A program made the position numbers and the translations under genes. The notes under the pieces were generated by a model that was not told where the DNA came from, did not search any database, and was given only the letters and a program-made list of their open reading frames with translations. DNA of 8,338 nucleotides, from contig JAJKIL010000048.1 in the NCBI GenBank assembly GCA_021154515.1, positions 1 through 8,338 on the forward strand, in the 5' to 3' direction. Shown piece after piece: positions 1 through 6,553 of this stretch (the first letter of the stretch is position 1; every line of letters begins with the position of its first letter). This stretch comes from Niastella sp. (GTDB taxonomy: Bacteria > Bacteroidota > Bacteroidia > Chitinophagales > Chitinophagaceae).

Positions 1-157
1 AAACTTTGTGATCGTTAAAGACACCGGTGGCTTACACATAAAAGAAGTTCAACTGATAAAAAGGGTTGATTCGAAAGCTTACATCCAGGGGCTTAAGCAG
101 GGAGATCAGGTGGTTAATAACTCGCAGGTGTTTATATACCAGGCTTTGAGCGAGTAA
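1..157 (+). CDS. C-terminal end of a probable RND efflux periplasmic adaptor (HlyD/CusB-type membrane fusion protein), partial
   Basis: Only the last 51 codons are in the window; the frame begins at base 2 and ends at TAA 155-157. The fragment has the usual end of a membrane fusion protein: a short beta segment (FVIVKD), a charged stretch leading to VQLIKRV, then the GLKQGDQVV turn. That turn matches the 'GLKEGDxVV' pattern common in the membrane-proximal domain of HlyD/CusB/CzcB adaptors. In this family the adaptor links the inner-membrane RND pump to an outer-membrane TolC-like channel. The next gene on the same strand is the matching metal-efflux RND pump, which supports the call; the two probably form one operon despite the repeat array between them. 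The fragment alone would be weak evidence, and most of the protein, including any signal peptide and the coiled-coil hairpin, lies outside the window. Confidence 0.72.
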   Translation, partial: NFVIVKDTGGLHIKEVQLIKRVDSKAYIQGLKQGDQVVNNSQVFIYQALSE

Positions 158-170
158 AGAAGCAGATTAG

Positions 171-276
171 TAAGTTATTAAGTTCGTAAGTTCCTGAGTT
201 CATAAGTTGAACTCAAAACCCGATAACCTAATAACCTACGAACCTGATAACCTGCAAACTCATGAACTTAAGAACC
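171..276. repeat. Octamer-period inverted array, copy 1
   Basis: Five tandem 8-bp units on the + strand (171-210: TAAGTTAT, TAAGTTCG, TAAGTTCC, TGAGTTCA, TAAGTTGA) share the core AGTT in fixed phase. After a 2-base junction come eight 8-bp units (213-276: TCAAAACC, CGATAACC, TAATAACC, TACGAACC, TGATAACC, TGCAAACT, CATGAACT, TAAGAACC) with the core AAC followed by C or T, the reverse complement of the first core. The array is therefore a head-to-head, imperfect inverted repeat able to fold in many registers. It fills the gap between the adaptor stop (157) and the pump start (294). A second array of the same design lies at 6426-6551. I do not recognise a named family for it. Confidence 0.85.
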
Positions 277-293
277 CAAAAGCAGAACTATTA

Positions 294-3200
294 ATGAATA
301 AATTCATAAAAAAAATAATAGCCTTTTCATTAAAGAACAAGCTATTTATCTTCCTCGCCACCCTCATCCTAATCATCTGGGGTGCGCTGGCTTTCAGTAG
401 CATTCCCATCGAGGCATTCCCCGATGTTACGAATACGCAGATAACCATCATTACCCAATGGGCGGGCCGCAGTGCAGAAGAGGTGGAAAAGTTTGTGACC
501 ATTCCCATTGAAGTGGCCATGAACCCGGTACAGCGTAAAACCTCGGTTCGTTCTACAACGGTATTTGGATTGTCGGTAGTAAAAGTAATTTTCGATGACC
601 ATGTGGATGATGCATTTGCGCGGCAACAGGTGAACAACCTGCTGCGCGATGTGGAGTTACCCGAAGGCGCCGATCCCGATATTCAACCGCCTACCGGTCC
701 TACGGGTGAGATATTCCGTTATACGTTGCAAAGCACCGACAAACCGGTAAAAGATCTGAAAACCCTGCAGGACTGGGTGATAGAACGCCAGCTGTTGGGC
801 GTACCAGGCGTAGGTGATGTGGTAAGTTTTGGCGGTGAAGTAAAAACCTACGAGATAAAAGTTAATCCGCAAAAGCTGGCTTCGTATAATATTACCCCGC
901 TGGAGGTGTATACCGCTGCTTCCAAAAGTAATATCAACGTAGGCGGCGATGTGATCGTAGATAACTCGCAATCGTATGTTGTGCGCGGTATTGGGTTGAT
1001 CAATAGCGTGGATGAGATCGGGAATATCATCGTTGATAATATCAATGGTACGCCCATCCTGGTGAAAGATGTAGCGGATTACCAGATCAGCGCCCTGCCC
1101 CGCCTCGGTCAGGTAGGTCGCGATAAACAAAACGATGTGGTAGAAGGGATCATCGTGATGCGTAAGGGCGAGAACCCCGGCGAGGTGATAAAAAAAGTAC
1201 AGGCAAAAATTGATTACCTGAATGAAAAAGTGTTGCCTTCCGATGTTAAGATAAATACCTTCTACAATCGTAATGACCTCATCGACTTTGCCACGCACAC
1301 CGTGCTGCACAATATGCTGGAGGGAATTATTTTTGTTACGGTGATCGTGTTTTTGTTCATGGCCGACTGGCGCACGACGGTTATTGTAGCCATTGTGATT
1401 CCGCTGGCCCTGCTGTTTGCCTTTATCTGTTTAACGCTTCGCGGCATGAGCGCCAACCTGCTGTCCATGGGCGCCATCGACTTTGGGATCATCATTGACG
1501 GGGCCGTGGTAATGGTGGAAGGGATCTTCGTGCTGCTCGATAGCAAGGCGCATCAGATCGGGATGGAACGGTTCAACCGCCTCAGCAAACTGGGCATCAT
1601 CAAAAATACCGGTGGCGAACTGGGCAAAGCCATCTTCTTCTCCAAACTCATCATCATTGCCGGCTTACTGCCCATCTTCTCCTTTGAGAAAGTGGAAGGT
1701 AAAATGTTTTCTCCCCTGGCATGGACGCTCGGTTTTGCTTTACTGGGCGCCCTTATTTTAACGCTTACCCTGATCCCACTTTTAAGCAGCATCCTGCTTC
1801 GCAGAAACGTGCGTGAAAAACACAATGTATTTGTAGAGTGGCTTACCAAAGGCGTGATGTGGCAATTTAACTGGACCTACGCCCGCAAACGCCTCAGCAT
1901 TTTGGTGGCGATCGTACTGGTGGCAGTTGGTTTGTTCTCCTTTAAATTCCTGGGTACCGAGTTCTTACCCGAACTGGATGAAGGCGCTATCTATATTCGT
2001 GCTACCTGTCCGCTCAGCGTATCGCTGAACGAGTCGCGCGATATTGCCAACAAGATGCGCAAGATGATATTGACCTTTCCTGAAGTAAAACAGGTGATGT
2101 CGCAAACCGGCCGGCCCAATGATGGTACCGATGCTACCGGTTTTTACAACGTGGAGTTTCATGTTGACATTTATCCAAAAGGCCAATGGAAAAGCGGCAT
2201 GACCAAAGAACAGCTGATTGATAAAATGCAACACATGCTGTCGGTATTCCCCGGCATCGACCTTAACTTCTCCCAGCCTATTATGGATAATGTGGAAGAA
2301 GCGGTATCGGGGGTAAAGGGTTCGCTGTGCGTAAAAATTTATGGTGATAGCCTGGCTTATACAGAGAAGAAGGCTTACGAAGTATACAATGTAATGAAGC
2401 ATGTGCAGGGTGTGGAAGACCTGGGCATCATTCGCAATATTGGTCAGCCCGAGCTGCGTATCGATCTCGATCAAAGCAAGATGGCCTTATACGGCGTTAC
2501 CACTGCAGACGCCAATGCTACCATTGAAATGGCCATTGGCGGTAAAGCCGTATCGCAGATCTATGAGGGCGAGAAGAAATTCCAGCTCCGCCTGCGTTAC
2601 CAGGAAAATTACCGGAACAACGCGGAGGCCATCAGCAACCTGCTGATCCCCACCATGCGCGGCTCTCAGGTGCCGGTAAAGAACATCGCCACCCTGGAGC
2701 GGTTAACGGGCCCCAGCATCATTTTCAGGGACGACAACCGCCGCTACAGCGCCATCAAGTTCAGCGTGCGCGGCCGCGACATGGGCAGCACCATCGCCGA
2801 AGCGCAAAGCAAAGTGAATAAAAGTGTTCAGTTGAACAAAGGGTATGACATGCAATGGGCCGGTGATTTTGAAAACCAGCAACGCGCTACCAAACGGTTA
2901 ACGGAAGTAGTGCCGGTGAGTTTGCTGATCATCTTCGTCATCCTGTTTGTAATGTTTGGCAATGTAAAAGACGCGGGTTTAGTATTACTAAACGTCCCGT
3001 TTGCCATTATTGGCGGTATTGCCGCTTTACTGATCTCGGGCACCAACTTCAGTATTTCTGCCGGTATCGGGTTCATCGCCCTGTTCGGGATCTGTATTCA
3101 GAACGGTGTTATCCTGATCTCGGTGTTCAAGAACAACCTGCAAAAGATAAAGAAACATGAGTTTGACAGTCATTCGCTGGAGATGGCCATCAAAGAAGGG

Positions 3201-3416
3201 GTAAAGAGCCGCGTACGGCCCGTTATTATGACGGCCCTGATGGCGGCCATCGGTCTATTACCCGCTGCCCTGTCGCACGGGATTGGTTCAGAAACATCTA
3301 AACCACTGGCCATCGTTGTGATCGGGGGGTTGATAACCGCTACCGGTTTAACATTACTGATCTTCCCGTTGTTCTTTTATGCGGGGTATAGAAAACTAGG
3401 TCAACGCATGGATTAA
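294..3416 (+). CDS. czcA: CzcA/CusA family heavy-metal efflux RND transporter
   Basis: Proton-driven inner-membrane RND pump that, with an adaptor and an outer-membrane channel, exports metal ions across both membranes. The protein is 1040 aa, normal for the family. A first membrane helix (about residues 13-33) is followed by a large periplasmic domain, helices 2-6 (about 340-500), helix 7 (about 530-550), a second periplasmic domain and helices 8-12 (about 870-1035), the standard duplicated RND layout. Helix 4 carries DFGIIIDGAVVMVE with D396, D402 and E409. The same spacing is seen for the essential D402, D408 and E415 of CzcA, so a divalent-cation (Zn/Co/Cd-like, HME1) pump is more likely than a Cu(I)/Ag(I) pump; the symbol is a family-level label. 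The residue after the glutamate is Gly rather than the usual Asn. I chose ATG 294 (MNKFIKK...) because the frame upstream to TTG 207 only reads through the octamer array. Confidence 0.93.
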   Translation: MNKFIKKIIAFSLKNKLFIFLATLILIIWGALAFSSIPIEAFPDVTNTQITIITQWAGRSAEEVEKFVTIPIEVAMNPVQRKTSVRSTTVFGLSVVKVIFDDHVDDAFARQQVNNLLRDVELPEGADPDIQPPTGPTGEIFRYTLQSTDKPVKDLKTLQDWVIERQLLGVPGVGDVVSFGGEVKTYEIKVNPQKLASYNITPLEVYTAASKSNINVGGDVIVDNSQSYVVRGIGLINSVDEIGNIIVDNINGTPILVKDVADYQISALPRLGQVGRDKQNDVVEGIIVMRKGENPGEVIKKVQAKIDYLNEKVLPSDVKINTFYNRNDLIDFATHTVLHNMLEGIIFVTVIVFLFMADWRTTVIVAIVIPLALLFAFICLTLRGMSANLLSMGAIDFGIIIDGAVVMVEGIFVLLDSKAHQIGMERFNRLSKLGIIKNTGGELGKAIFFSKLIIIAGLLPIFSFEKVEGKMFSPLAWTLGFALLGALILTLTLIPLLSSILLRRNVREKHNVFVEWLTKGVMWQFNWTYARKRLSILVAIVLVAVGLFSFKFLGTEFLPELDEGAIYIRATCPLSVSLNESRDIANKMRKMILTFPEVKQVMSQTGRPNDGTDATGFYNVEFHVDIYPKGQWKSGMTKEQLIDKMQHMLSVFPGIDLNFSQPIMDNVEEAVSGVKGSLCVKIYGDSLAYTEKKAYEVYNVMKHVQGVEDLGIIRNIGQPELRIDLDQSKMALYGVTTADANATIEMAIGGKAVSQIYEGEKKFQLRLRYQENYRNNAEAISNLLIPTMRGSQVPVKNIATLERLTGPSIIFRDDNRRYSAIKFSVRGRDMGSTIAEAQSKVNKSVQLNKGYDMQWAGDFENQQRATKRLTEVVPVSLLIIFVILFVMFGNVKDAGLVLLNVPFAIIGGIAALLISGTNFSISAGIGFIALFGICIQNGVILISVFKNNLQKIKKHEFDSHSLEMAIKEGVKSRVRPVIMTALMAAIGLLPAALSHGIGSETSKPLAIVVIGGLITATGLTLLIFPLFFYAGYRKLGQRMD

Positions 3417-3436
3417 ACATGGCAATTAACAAAATA

Positions 3437-3472
3437 AAAACGGCCCGGTATCTTAAGGTACAGGGCCGTTTT
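3437..3472 (+). terminator. Rho-independent terminator of the metal efflux operon
   Basis: The arm AAAACGGCCCGGTATC (3437-3452) pairs with GGTACAGGGCCGTTTT (3457-3472) around a TTAA loop: 16 pairs with one mismatch and one G-U pair. A T-rich run (TTGTTGTTTC) follows. It starts 20 bp after the pump stop codon. The flanking A-tract and T-tract would let it work in both directions. Confidence 0.9.
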
Positions 3473-3797
3473 GTTGTTTCTATTTTATAATAGATGCATC
3501 TATTGCATCATTTGAAGCGTCTATATAGTCAGGGTGCAGAAAATACGGTGCATCCTGTTAAGCCTTATAACTTGCTTTAACCTTTAAACATTAATTTCAT
3601 TGTATTTTACTACAGTGAATTTTCCGAAAGCGGGAGAATGTTTCAAATCAGGAGTCTCATTTAAGGAATAAATTTTCCACCTATGAGGAAATTAATTCAC
3701 ATTGACCTAAATTATATATACAAAAAGTAGTTTATTATACGATTGGCGTATAATTTGAATGATGTTACATTAGTTTTTCAAAGAGTATTTTTGGATT
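3473..3797. other. AT-rich non-coding spacer, no convincing gene
   Basis: There is no open frame of useful length with coding character on either strand. The longest start-to-stop reading I noted is a 15-codon peptide at 3683-3730. Small hairpins can be drawn (TTCCG/CGGGA around 3622-3635; CTCAT/ATGAG at 3656-3687 with an inner GGAA/TTCC), along with the 16-bp palindrome listed separately. A TATAATTTG stretch at 3749-3757 is close to a Bacteroidota -7 element. A small RNA ending at the 3798-3832 hairpin is possible but not shown. Confidence 0.5.
3489..3504. repeat. 16-bp perfect palindrome AATAGATGCATCTATT
   Basis: A perfect self-complementary sequence with no central spacer lies just after the efflux operon terminator and about 580 bp before the next gene. 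It has the form of a binding site for a dimeric regulator, but no promoter was recognised beside it, so the role is unknown. Short AT-rich palindromes also arise by chance. Confidence 0.4.
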
Positions 3798-3832
3798 AAA
3801 ACGGGGGCGGATGTCCATCCAGCCCCTCTTTT
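3798..3832 (+). terminator. Terminator-like hairpin without an obvious upstream gene
   Basis: GGGGC (3804-3808) plus GGAT (3809-3812) pairs with ATCC (3817-3820) plus GCCCC (3822-3826), leaving a bulged A at 3821 and a GTCC loop. AAAA precedes it and TCTTTT follows, so the shape is that of an intrinsic terminator on the + strand. No protein gene ends nearby; the efflux operon already has its own terminator 330 bp earlier. It may end a small RNA, act in the opposite direction, or be a relic. Confidence 0.55.
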
Positions 3833-3992
3833 AACCCACTTTTCAGCTAACTCCCCGTTGTTCTTCCCACAGATGTATTATAGTACACAATGCTTCCCGC
3901 TCGTAATGATCTTCATCACCGGTTTTATATGCTCAAAGTAATGAATGGCTCCTTTGATAGTCATTATTTAAACGTTAAGGGTGTTTGAATAT

Positions 3993-4027
3993 AACAGCTG
4001 TAACAATGACTTAAACTTACAGCTGTT
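3993..4027. promoter_or_regulatory. Paired ACAGCTGT palindromes, candidate operator
   Basis: AACAGCTGTAA (3993-4003) and TTACAGCTGTT (4017-4027) are perfect 11-bp reverse complements separated by 13 bp. Each half contains ACAGCTGT, which is itself a palindrome, so the block can be read as two dimer sites with centres 25 bp apart or as one hairpin. It lies 30 bp upstream of the candidate -7 element of the oxidoreductase gene, where a regulator would be expected to act. No regulator gene is adjacent. Confidence 0.5.
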
Positions 4028-4056
4028 CCTGGAACCTGGAACTATTACTTTATACT

Positions 4057-4064
4057 TACATTTG
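4057..4064 (+). promoter_or_regulatory. Candidate Bacteroidota -7 promoter element for the oxidoreductase gene
   Basis: TACATTTG matches the Bacteroidota TAnnTTTG -7 consensus exactly. The -33 region is poor: TGG at 4037-4039 is the nearest resemblance to TTG. Transcription would start around 4070-4073, leaving a leader of only about 10-15 bases before ATG 4084. Confidence 0.45.
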
Positions 4065-4083
4065 CCCCACTCAAAACCAGCAT

Positions 4084-5061
4084 ATGAAAAAAGTTCGTTG
4101 GGGAATATTAAGCACCGCAAAAATTGCCAGGGAGAAAGTAATTCCAGCCATGCAAACAGGCGCTTATTGCGATATTGTCGCCATTGCATCGCGGAATAAA
4201 GAACAGGCGCAGGAAACAGCTAAGAAGCTAGGCATTCCGGTAGTGTATGGTTCGTATGAGGAATTATTGAATGATCAAAATATTGATGCGGTATACATTC
4301 CCCTGCCCAATCATCTGCATGTGGAGTGGACGCTGAAAGCCATCCAGGCTGGCAAACATGTGTTGTGCGAAAAGCCCATCGCGCTGTCCGGTGAGCAGGC
4401 CGCTCAATTGTTACAGGCGACACAACAGCACCCCACTATCAAAGTAATGGAAGCCTTTATGTACCGTTTCCATCCCCAATGGGTACAGGCCAAAATGCTG
4501 GTTGACGACGGCCGCATTGGCCAGTTAAAAACCATTCATTCTTTCTTTTCTTATTATAATGCCGATCCCAATAATATCAGGAACCAGAAAGACCTCGGCG
4601 GCGGCGGCATGATGGACATCGGCTGTTACTGCGTTTCGCTGGCGCGCTTATTATTTAACAGCGAACCGGTTCGGGTATTGGGTCATGTTACTATTGATCC
4701 GGTGCTGCAAACAGACACCATGACTTCCGGCATACTGGAATTTTCTGCCGGTACAGCCACCTTTACCTGCAGTACGCAGCTGATGCCTTATCAACGGGTT
4801 CAAATACTGGGCGCCGAAGGCCGCATTGAAATGGAGATCCCTTTCAATGCCCCACCCAACCAGGTAATCCGGTTATGGCTGCATACAAAAGAGGGTGCTG
4901 AAGAAATGAAATTCGATCCTGTAGATCAGTACACCCTGCAAGGCGATCTGTTCTCCCTTGCTGTATTGAACAACACCCCGGTTCCCACCCCATTACAGGA
5001 TGCTGTAAACAATATGAAAGTTATTGAGAAGGTATTAAACGCCGGACTTAGCAGTCTTTAA
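4084..5061 (+). CDS. Gfo/Idh/MocA family NAD(P)-dependent oxidoreductase, dihydrodiol dehydrogenase-like
   Basis: Predicted cytosolic oxidoreductase of 325 aa, normal for the family. The N-terminal Rossmann part starts with VRWGILSTAKIA (residues 4-15), and ASRN (35-38) follows the second strand. The family signature CEKPIAL (95-101) supplies K97. The C-terminal alpha/beta substrate domain has MEAFMYRFHP (122-131) and GGGGMMDIGCY (172-182). D178 and Y182 have the same spacing as the D176/Y180 pair that works with K97 in mammalian dimeric dihydrodiol dehydrogenase. Many sugar dehydrogenases of the family have His at this point instead, so this enzyme falls in the DHDH/xylose dehydrogenase/anhydrofructose reductase-like branch. 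The actual substrate cannot be read from the sequence. The gene stands alone, with its own promoter candidate and paired palindromes upstream. Its last 14 bp overlap the end of the convergent response regulator gene. Confidence 0.88.
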   Translation: MKKVRWGILSTAKIAREKVIPAMQTGAYCDIVAIASRNKEQAQETAKKLGIPVVYGSYEELLNDQNIDAVYIPLPNHLHVEWTLKAIQAGKHVLCEKPIALSGEQAAQLLQATQQHPTIKVMEAFMYRFHPQWVQAKMLVDDGRIGQLKTIHSFFSYYNADPNNIRNQKDLGGGGMMDIGCYCVSLARLLFNSEPVRVLGHVTIDPVLQTDTMTSGILEFSAGTATFTCSTQLMPYQRVQILGAEGRIEMEIPFNAPPNQVIRLWLHTKEGAEEMKFDPVDQYTLQGDLFSLAVLNNTPVPTPLQDAVNNMKVIEKVLNAGLSSL

Positions 5062-5479
5062 TGGCTTTCTGGCTCGTGCCGGAGGCTGACTCGTGTAAAT
5101 AACGGGCAGTTAAAATGGTTTGCTGAAACCGGGCCGGCTTTTTTATAAAATCAGCCGCGCCTATTTCAAGGCATTTTTCTTTTTCCACCTCATGCACCGA
5201 GGTAGTGAACATTATGACGGGAATAGTTTTGTAAATGTTATGCGCTTTCAACCGGGAGAGCGTTTCCATGCCATTGAGAATGGGCATGTTCAGATCAAGC
5301 ACGATGAGGGAAGGCATGCCTGATTCTTCCATCGAGGTCTCCAGGTATTTAAACACCTGCAACCCGTTTTCAACGAGGTATATATCATTTGATCGACCAA
5401 TTTCCTCAAACGCCGTATGCAACAAATACCGGTCTTCCTGGTCATCATCCGCAATCAAAATGAAAGGTTTTTGATTCAT
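5048..5479 (-). CDS. Single-domain response regulator (CheY/Rcp1-like receiver)
   Basis: A stand-alone phosphoacceptor receiver domain of 143 aa without an output domain, so it probably works by binding a partner protein or passing phosphate on in a phosphorelay. The receiver landmarks are all present: acidic pocket D11-D12-D13 in ILIADDDQED, phosphoacceptor D62 in LIVLDLNMP, the switch Thr T92 in VIMFTTS, and K114-P115 in FIKKPAR. The IADDD...DRYLL opening and the LDLNMP...G spacing are typical of the Rcp1-like receivers that accompany phytochrome-type or hybrid histidine kinases, but no kinase is in the window. I placed the start at ATG 5479 (MNQKPFILIADDD), preceded by AAAAAAG; an ATG eight codons upstream (5503) would add a tail of no obvious value. 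The 3' end overlaps the convergent oxidoreductase gene by 14 bp, and no terminator hairpin separates them. Confidence 0.9.
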   Translation of the reverse strand: MNQKPFILIADDDQEDRYLLHTAFEEIGRSNDIYLVENGLQVFKYLETSMEESGMPSLIVLDLNMPILNGMETLSRLKAHNIYKTIPVIMFTTSVHEVEKEKCLEIGAADFIKKPARFQQTILTARYLHESASGTSQKAIKDC

Positions 5480-5503
5480 CTTTTTTGTAATAACAGTAAA
5501 CAA

Positions 5504-5986
5504 TACAAATCAGGTAAGTACACGAGGTATTTACACGCAAGGACTACTTCTTCGGTTTTTCATCCTACTAAAAAAACAGCTAACAGTGTCTTAATCGGTA
5601 CAGAATACTTACTAATAATCAGAGAGAGAACCGTGATCCTGAATTTGAAAGTGGTCTAAGGGCTTATTACTTAATTTCAATCAAGAGGTAAGTTAATACA
5701 GTAATGTGAAAAATAAAAATGTTTCATAAAATTTCGATCAATTCCCGTCATTTTACGGTGACAATGACTAAGTCGAAGTTAAACCTTTAATATGTGTATT
5801 ACTGACCACTATCAGATAAAAAATAAAACCATTATTACCTGTACCGATCGCATTTAAATTGTAGTATATTTAATACCCGCTGCTATTTTTTTATCATCTT
5901 ATCCCAATTCATTTCTTATCCCGCTTATAACTGTTTCCGCACCATGAGCTCTTTTCTTTCATTTATTCACCTCCAAAAAATTGATT
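5504..5986. other. AT-rich divergent spacer between response regulator and SnoaL-like genes
   Basis: About 480 bp with no convincing gene. It must hold the promoter of the response regulator on the minus strand and that of the SnoaL-like gene on the plus strand. TATATTTA (5865-5872) is a one-mismatch version of TAnnTTTG on the + strand, about 115 bp before the SnoaL-like start; I see no good -33 partner. No clear -7 element was found on the minus strand. CACCTCC (5968-5974) reads GGAGGTG on the minus strand and precedes a 17-codon frame, judged too short to call. Confidence 0.5.
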
Positions 5987-6394
5987 ATGGAAACGTTAGT
6001 GCACTATGGTCAAAAAGTTAGTCAACTGTATGATGCTTTCAACCGCCGCGACATCAACAGTATTCTGAAAACCCTGAGCCGCGACTGCATCTGGGAAGTA
6101 ATGGGACAACCCGATATTCCTTTTGCCGGCATTTATCATGGCCCGGACGATGTACAAACTTTCTTCGGTAAAATGGACGAAGCGATGGACATTACAGAAT
6201 TAAATGTTGAACACATTCTTGAAAACGGCAACATGGTTATTGCCTCCGGTCATTTTAATGCAGTGGCCCGCAATAACAACAAACGTTTCTCCACCTTCTG
6301 GTGTATGACGTTTGAGTTTAATGACAATGAAGAATGTGTGCATTTCCGTGATTGCTTCGACACATTAGCATGTTCCCGGGCGTTGAAAAGTTAA
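5987..6394 (+). CDS. SnoaL-like / NTF2-fold small protein (ketosteroid isomerase-related)
   Basis: 135 aa, the size of a single NTF2-like domain. The order of elements fits: an N-terminal helix with VSQLYDAFNRRD (11-22), a strand with CIWEVMG (34-40), the GIYHGPDDVQTFF loop and helix (48-60), then the strands VEHILENGNMVIASGHF (74-90) and FSTFWCMTFEF (101-111), and a final strand with VHFRDCFDT (118-126). Such proteins include isomerases, hydrolases and many non-enzymatic ligand binders, so no reaction can be assigned. I chose ATG 5987 rather than TTG 5981, since the extra two codons add nothing. The gene is monocistronic, ending 160 bp before the convergent FHA gene with an octamer array between them. 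No Shine-Dalgarno sequence precedes it. Confidence 0.82.
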   Translation: METLVHYGQKVSQLYDAFNRRDINSILKTLSRDCIWEVMGQPDIPFAGIYHGPDDVQTFFGKMDEAMDITELNVEHILENGNMVIASGHFNAVARNNNKRFSTFWCMTFEFNDNEECVHFRDCFDTLACSRALKS

Positions 6395-6425
6395 TTACAT
6401 TATTAAGTGAAGCTTTTATGGTTTT

Positions 6426-6551
6426 AAGTTGTTAGGTTCGTAAGTTATTAGGTTATTAAGTTTTTGAGTTTGTTAGTTTATTAGTTATTCTATGAACTTA
6501 AACTTTCAACTTTGAACTTACGAACTTAATAACCTACGAATCTAATAACCT
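6426..6551. repeat. Octamer-period inverted array, copy 2
   Basis: Eight tandem 8-bp units on the + strand (6426-6489: AAGTTGTT, AGGTTCGT, AAGTTATT, AGGTTATT, AAGTTTTT, GAGTTTGT, TAGTTTAT, TAGTTATT) all have GTT at positions 3-5. The second half (6490-6551) repeats the reverse complement core AAC (AAT once) at 6495, 6501, 6508, 6515, 6523, 6531, 6539 and 6547, so the spacing is 6, 7, 7, 8, 8, 8 and 8. Long pairings exist between the halves: TAGGTTATTAAGTT (6449-6462) with 6523-6536, and GTTCGTAAGTT (6436-6446) with 6515-6525. It ends two bases before the stop codon of the convergent FHA gene. The design is the same as the array at 171-276. It could fold into an AT-rich hairpin and serve as a two-way transcription end for the genes on both sides. 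Confidence 0.87.
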
Positions 6552-6553
6552 AT

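Noticed and set aside
207..293. N-terminal extension of the pump starting at TTG 207
   Set aside because: It is only a reading of the octamer array; the family normally begins with the short cytoplasmic segment and first helix encoded from ATG 294.
657..2474. Long minus-strand frames (657-1310 and 1965-2474) inside the pump gene
   Set aside because: They lie antisense to a clearly conserved RND protein and have no recognisable protein features; they are shadows of the codon pattern.
3683..3730. 15-codon peptide MRKLIHIDLNYIYKK on the + strand
   Set aside because: Too short, with no ribosome binding site and no partner gene; AT-rich lysine/isoleucine/tyrosine content is as expected from composition.
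3770..3964. Minus-strand frame of 65 codons broken by one TAA at 3878-3880, possible pseudogene
   Set aside because: The translation (starting MTIKGAIHYFEH) matches nothing I recognise, and 28 plus 35 codons in AT-rich spacer is within chance.
3981..4199. 72-codon + frame overlapping the oxidoreductase start
   Set aside because: It runs through the promoter and palindrome region and overlaps the well-supported gene in another frame.
5909..5974. Minus-strand 17-codon frame preceded by a perfect GGAGGTG
   Set aside because: Bacteroidota seldom rely on such sites, the frame is very short, and no promoter is evident; probably coincidence.
6426..6551. Octamer array as a CRISPR or as a transposon end
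   Set aside because: Units are 8 bp with no spacers, the second half is inverted, and there is no transposase, cas gene or target-site duplication nearby.
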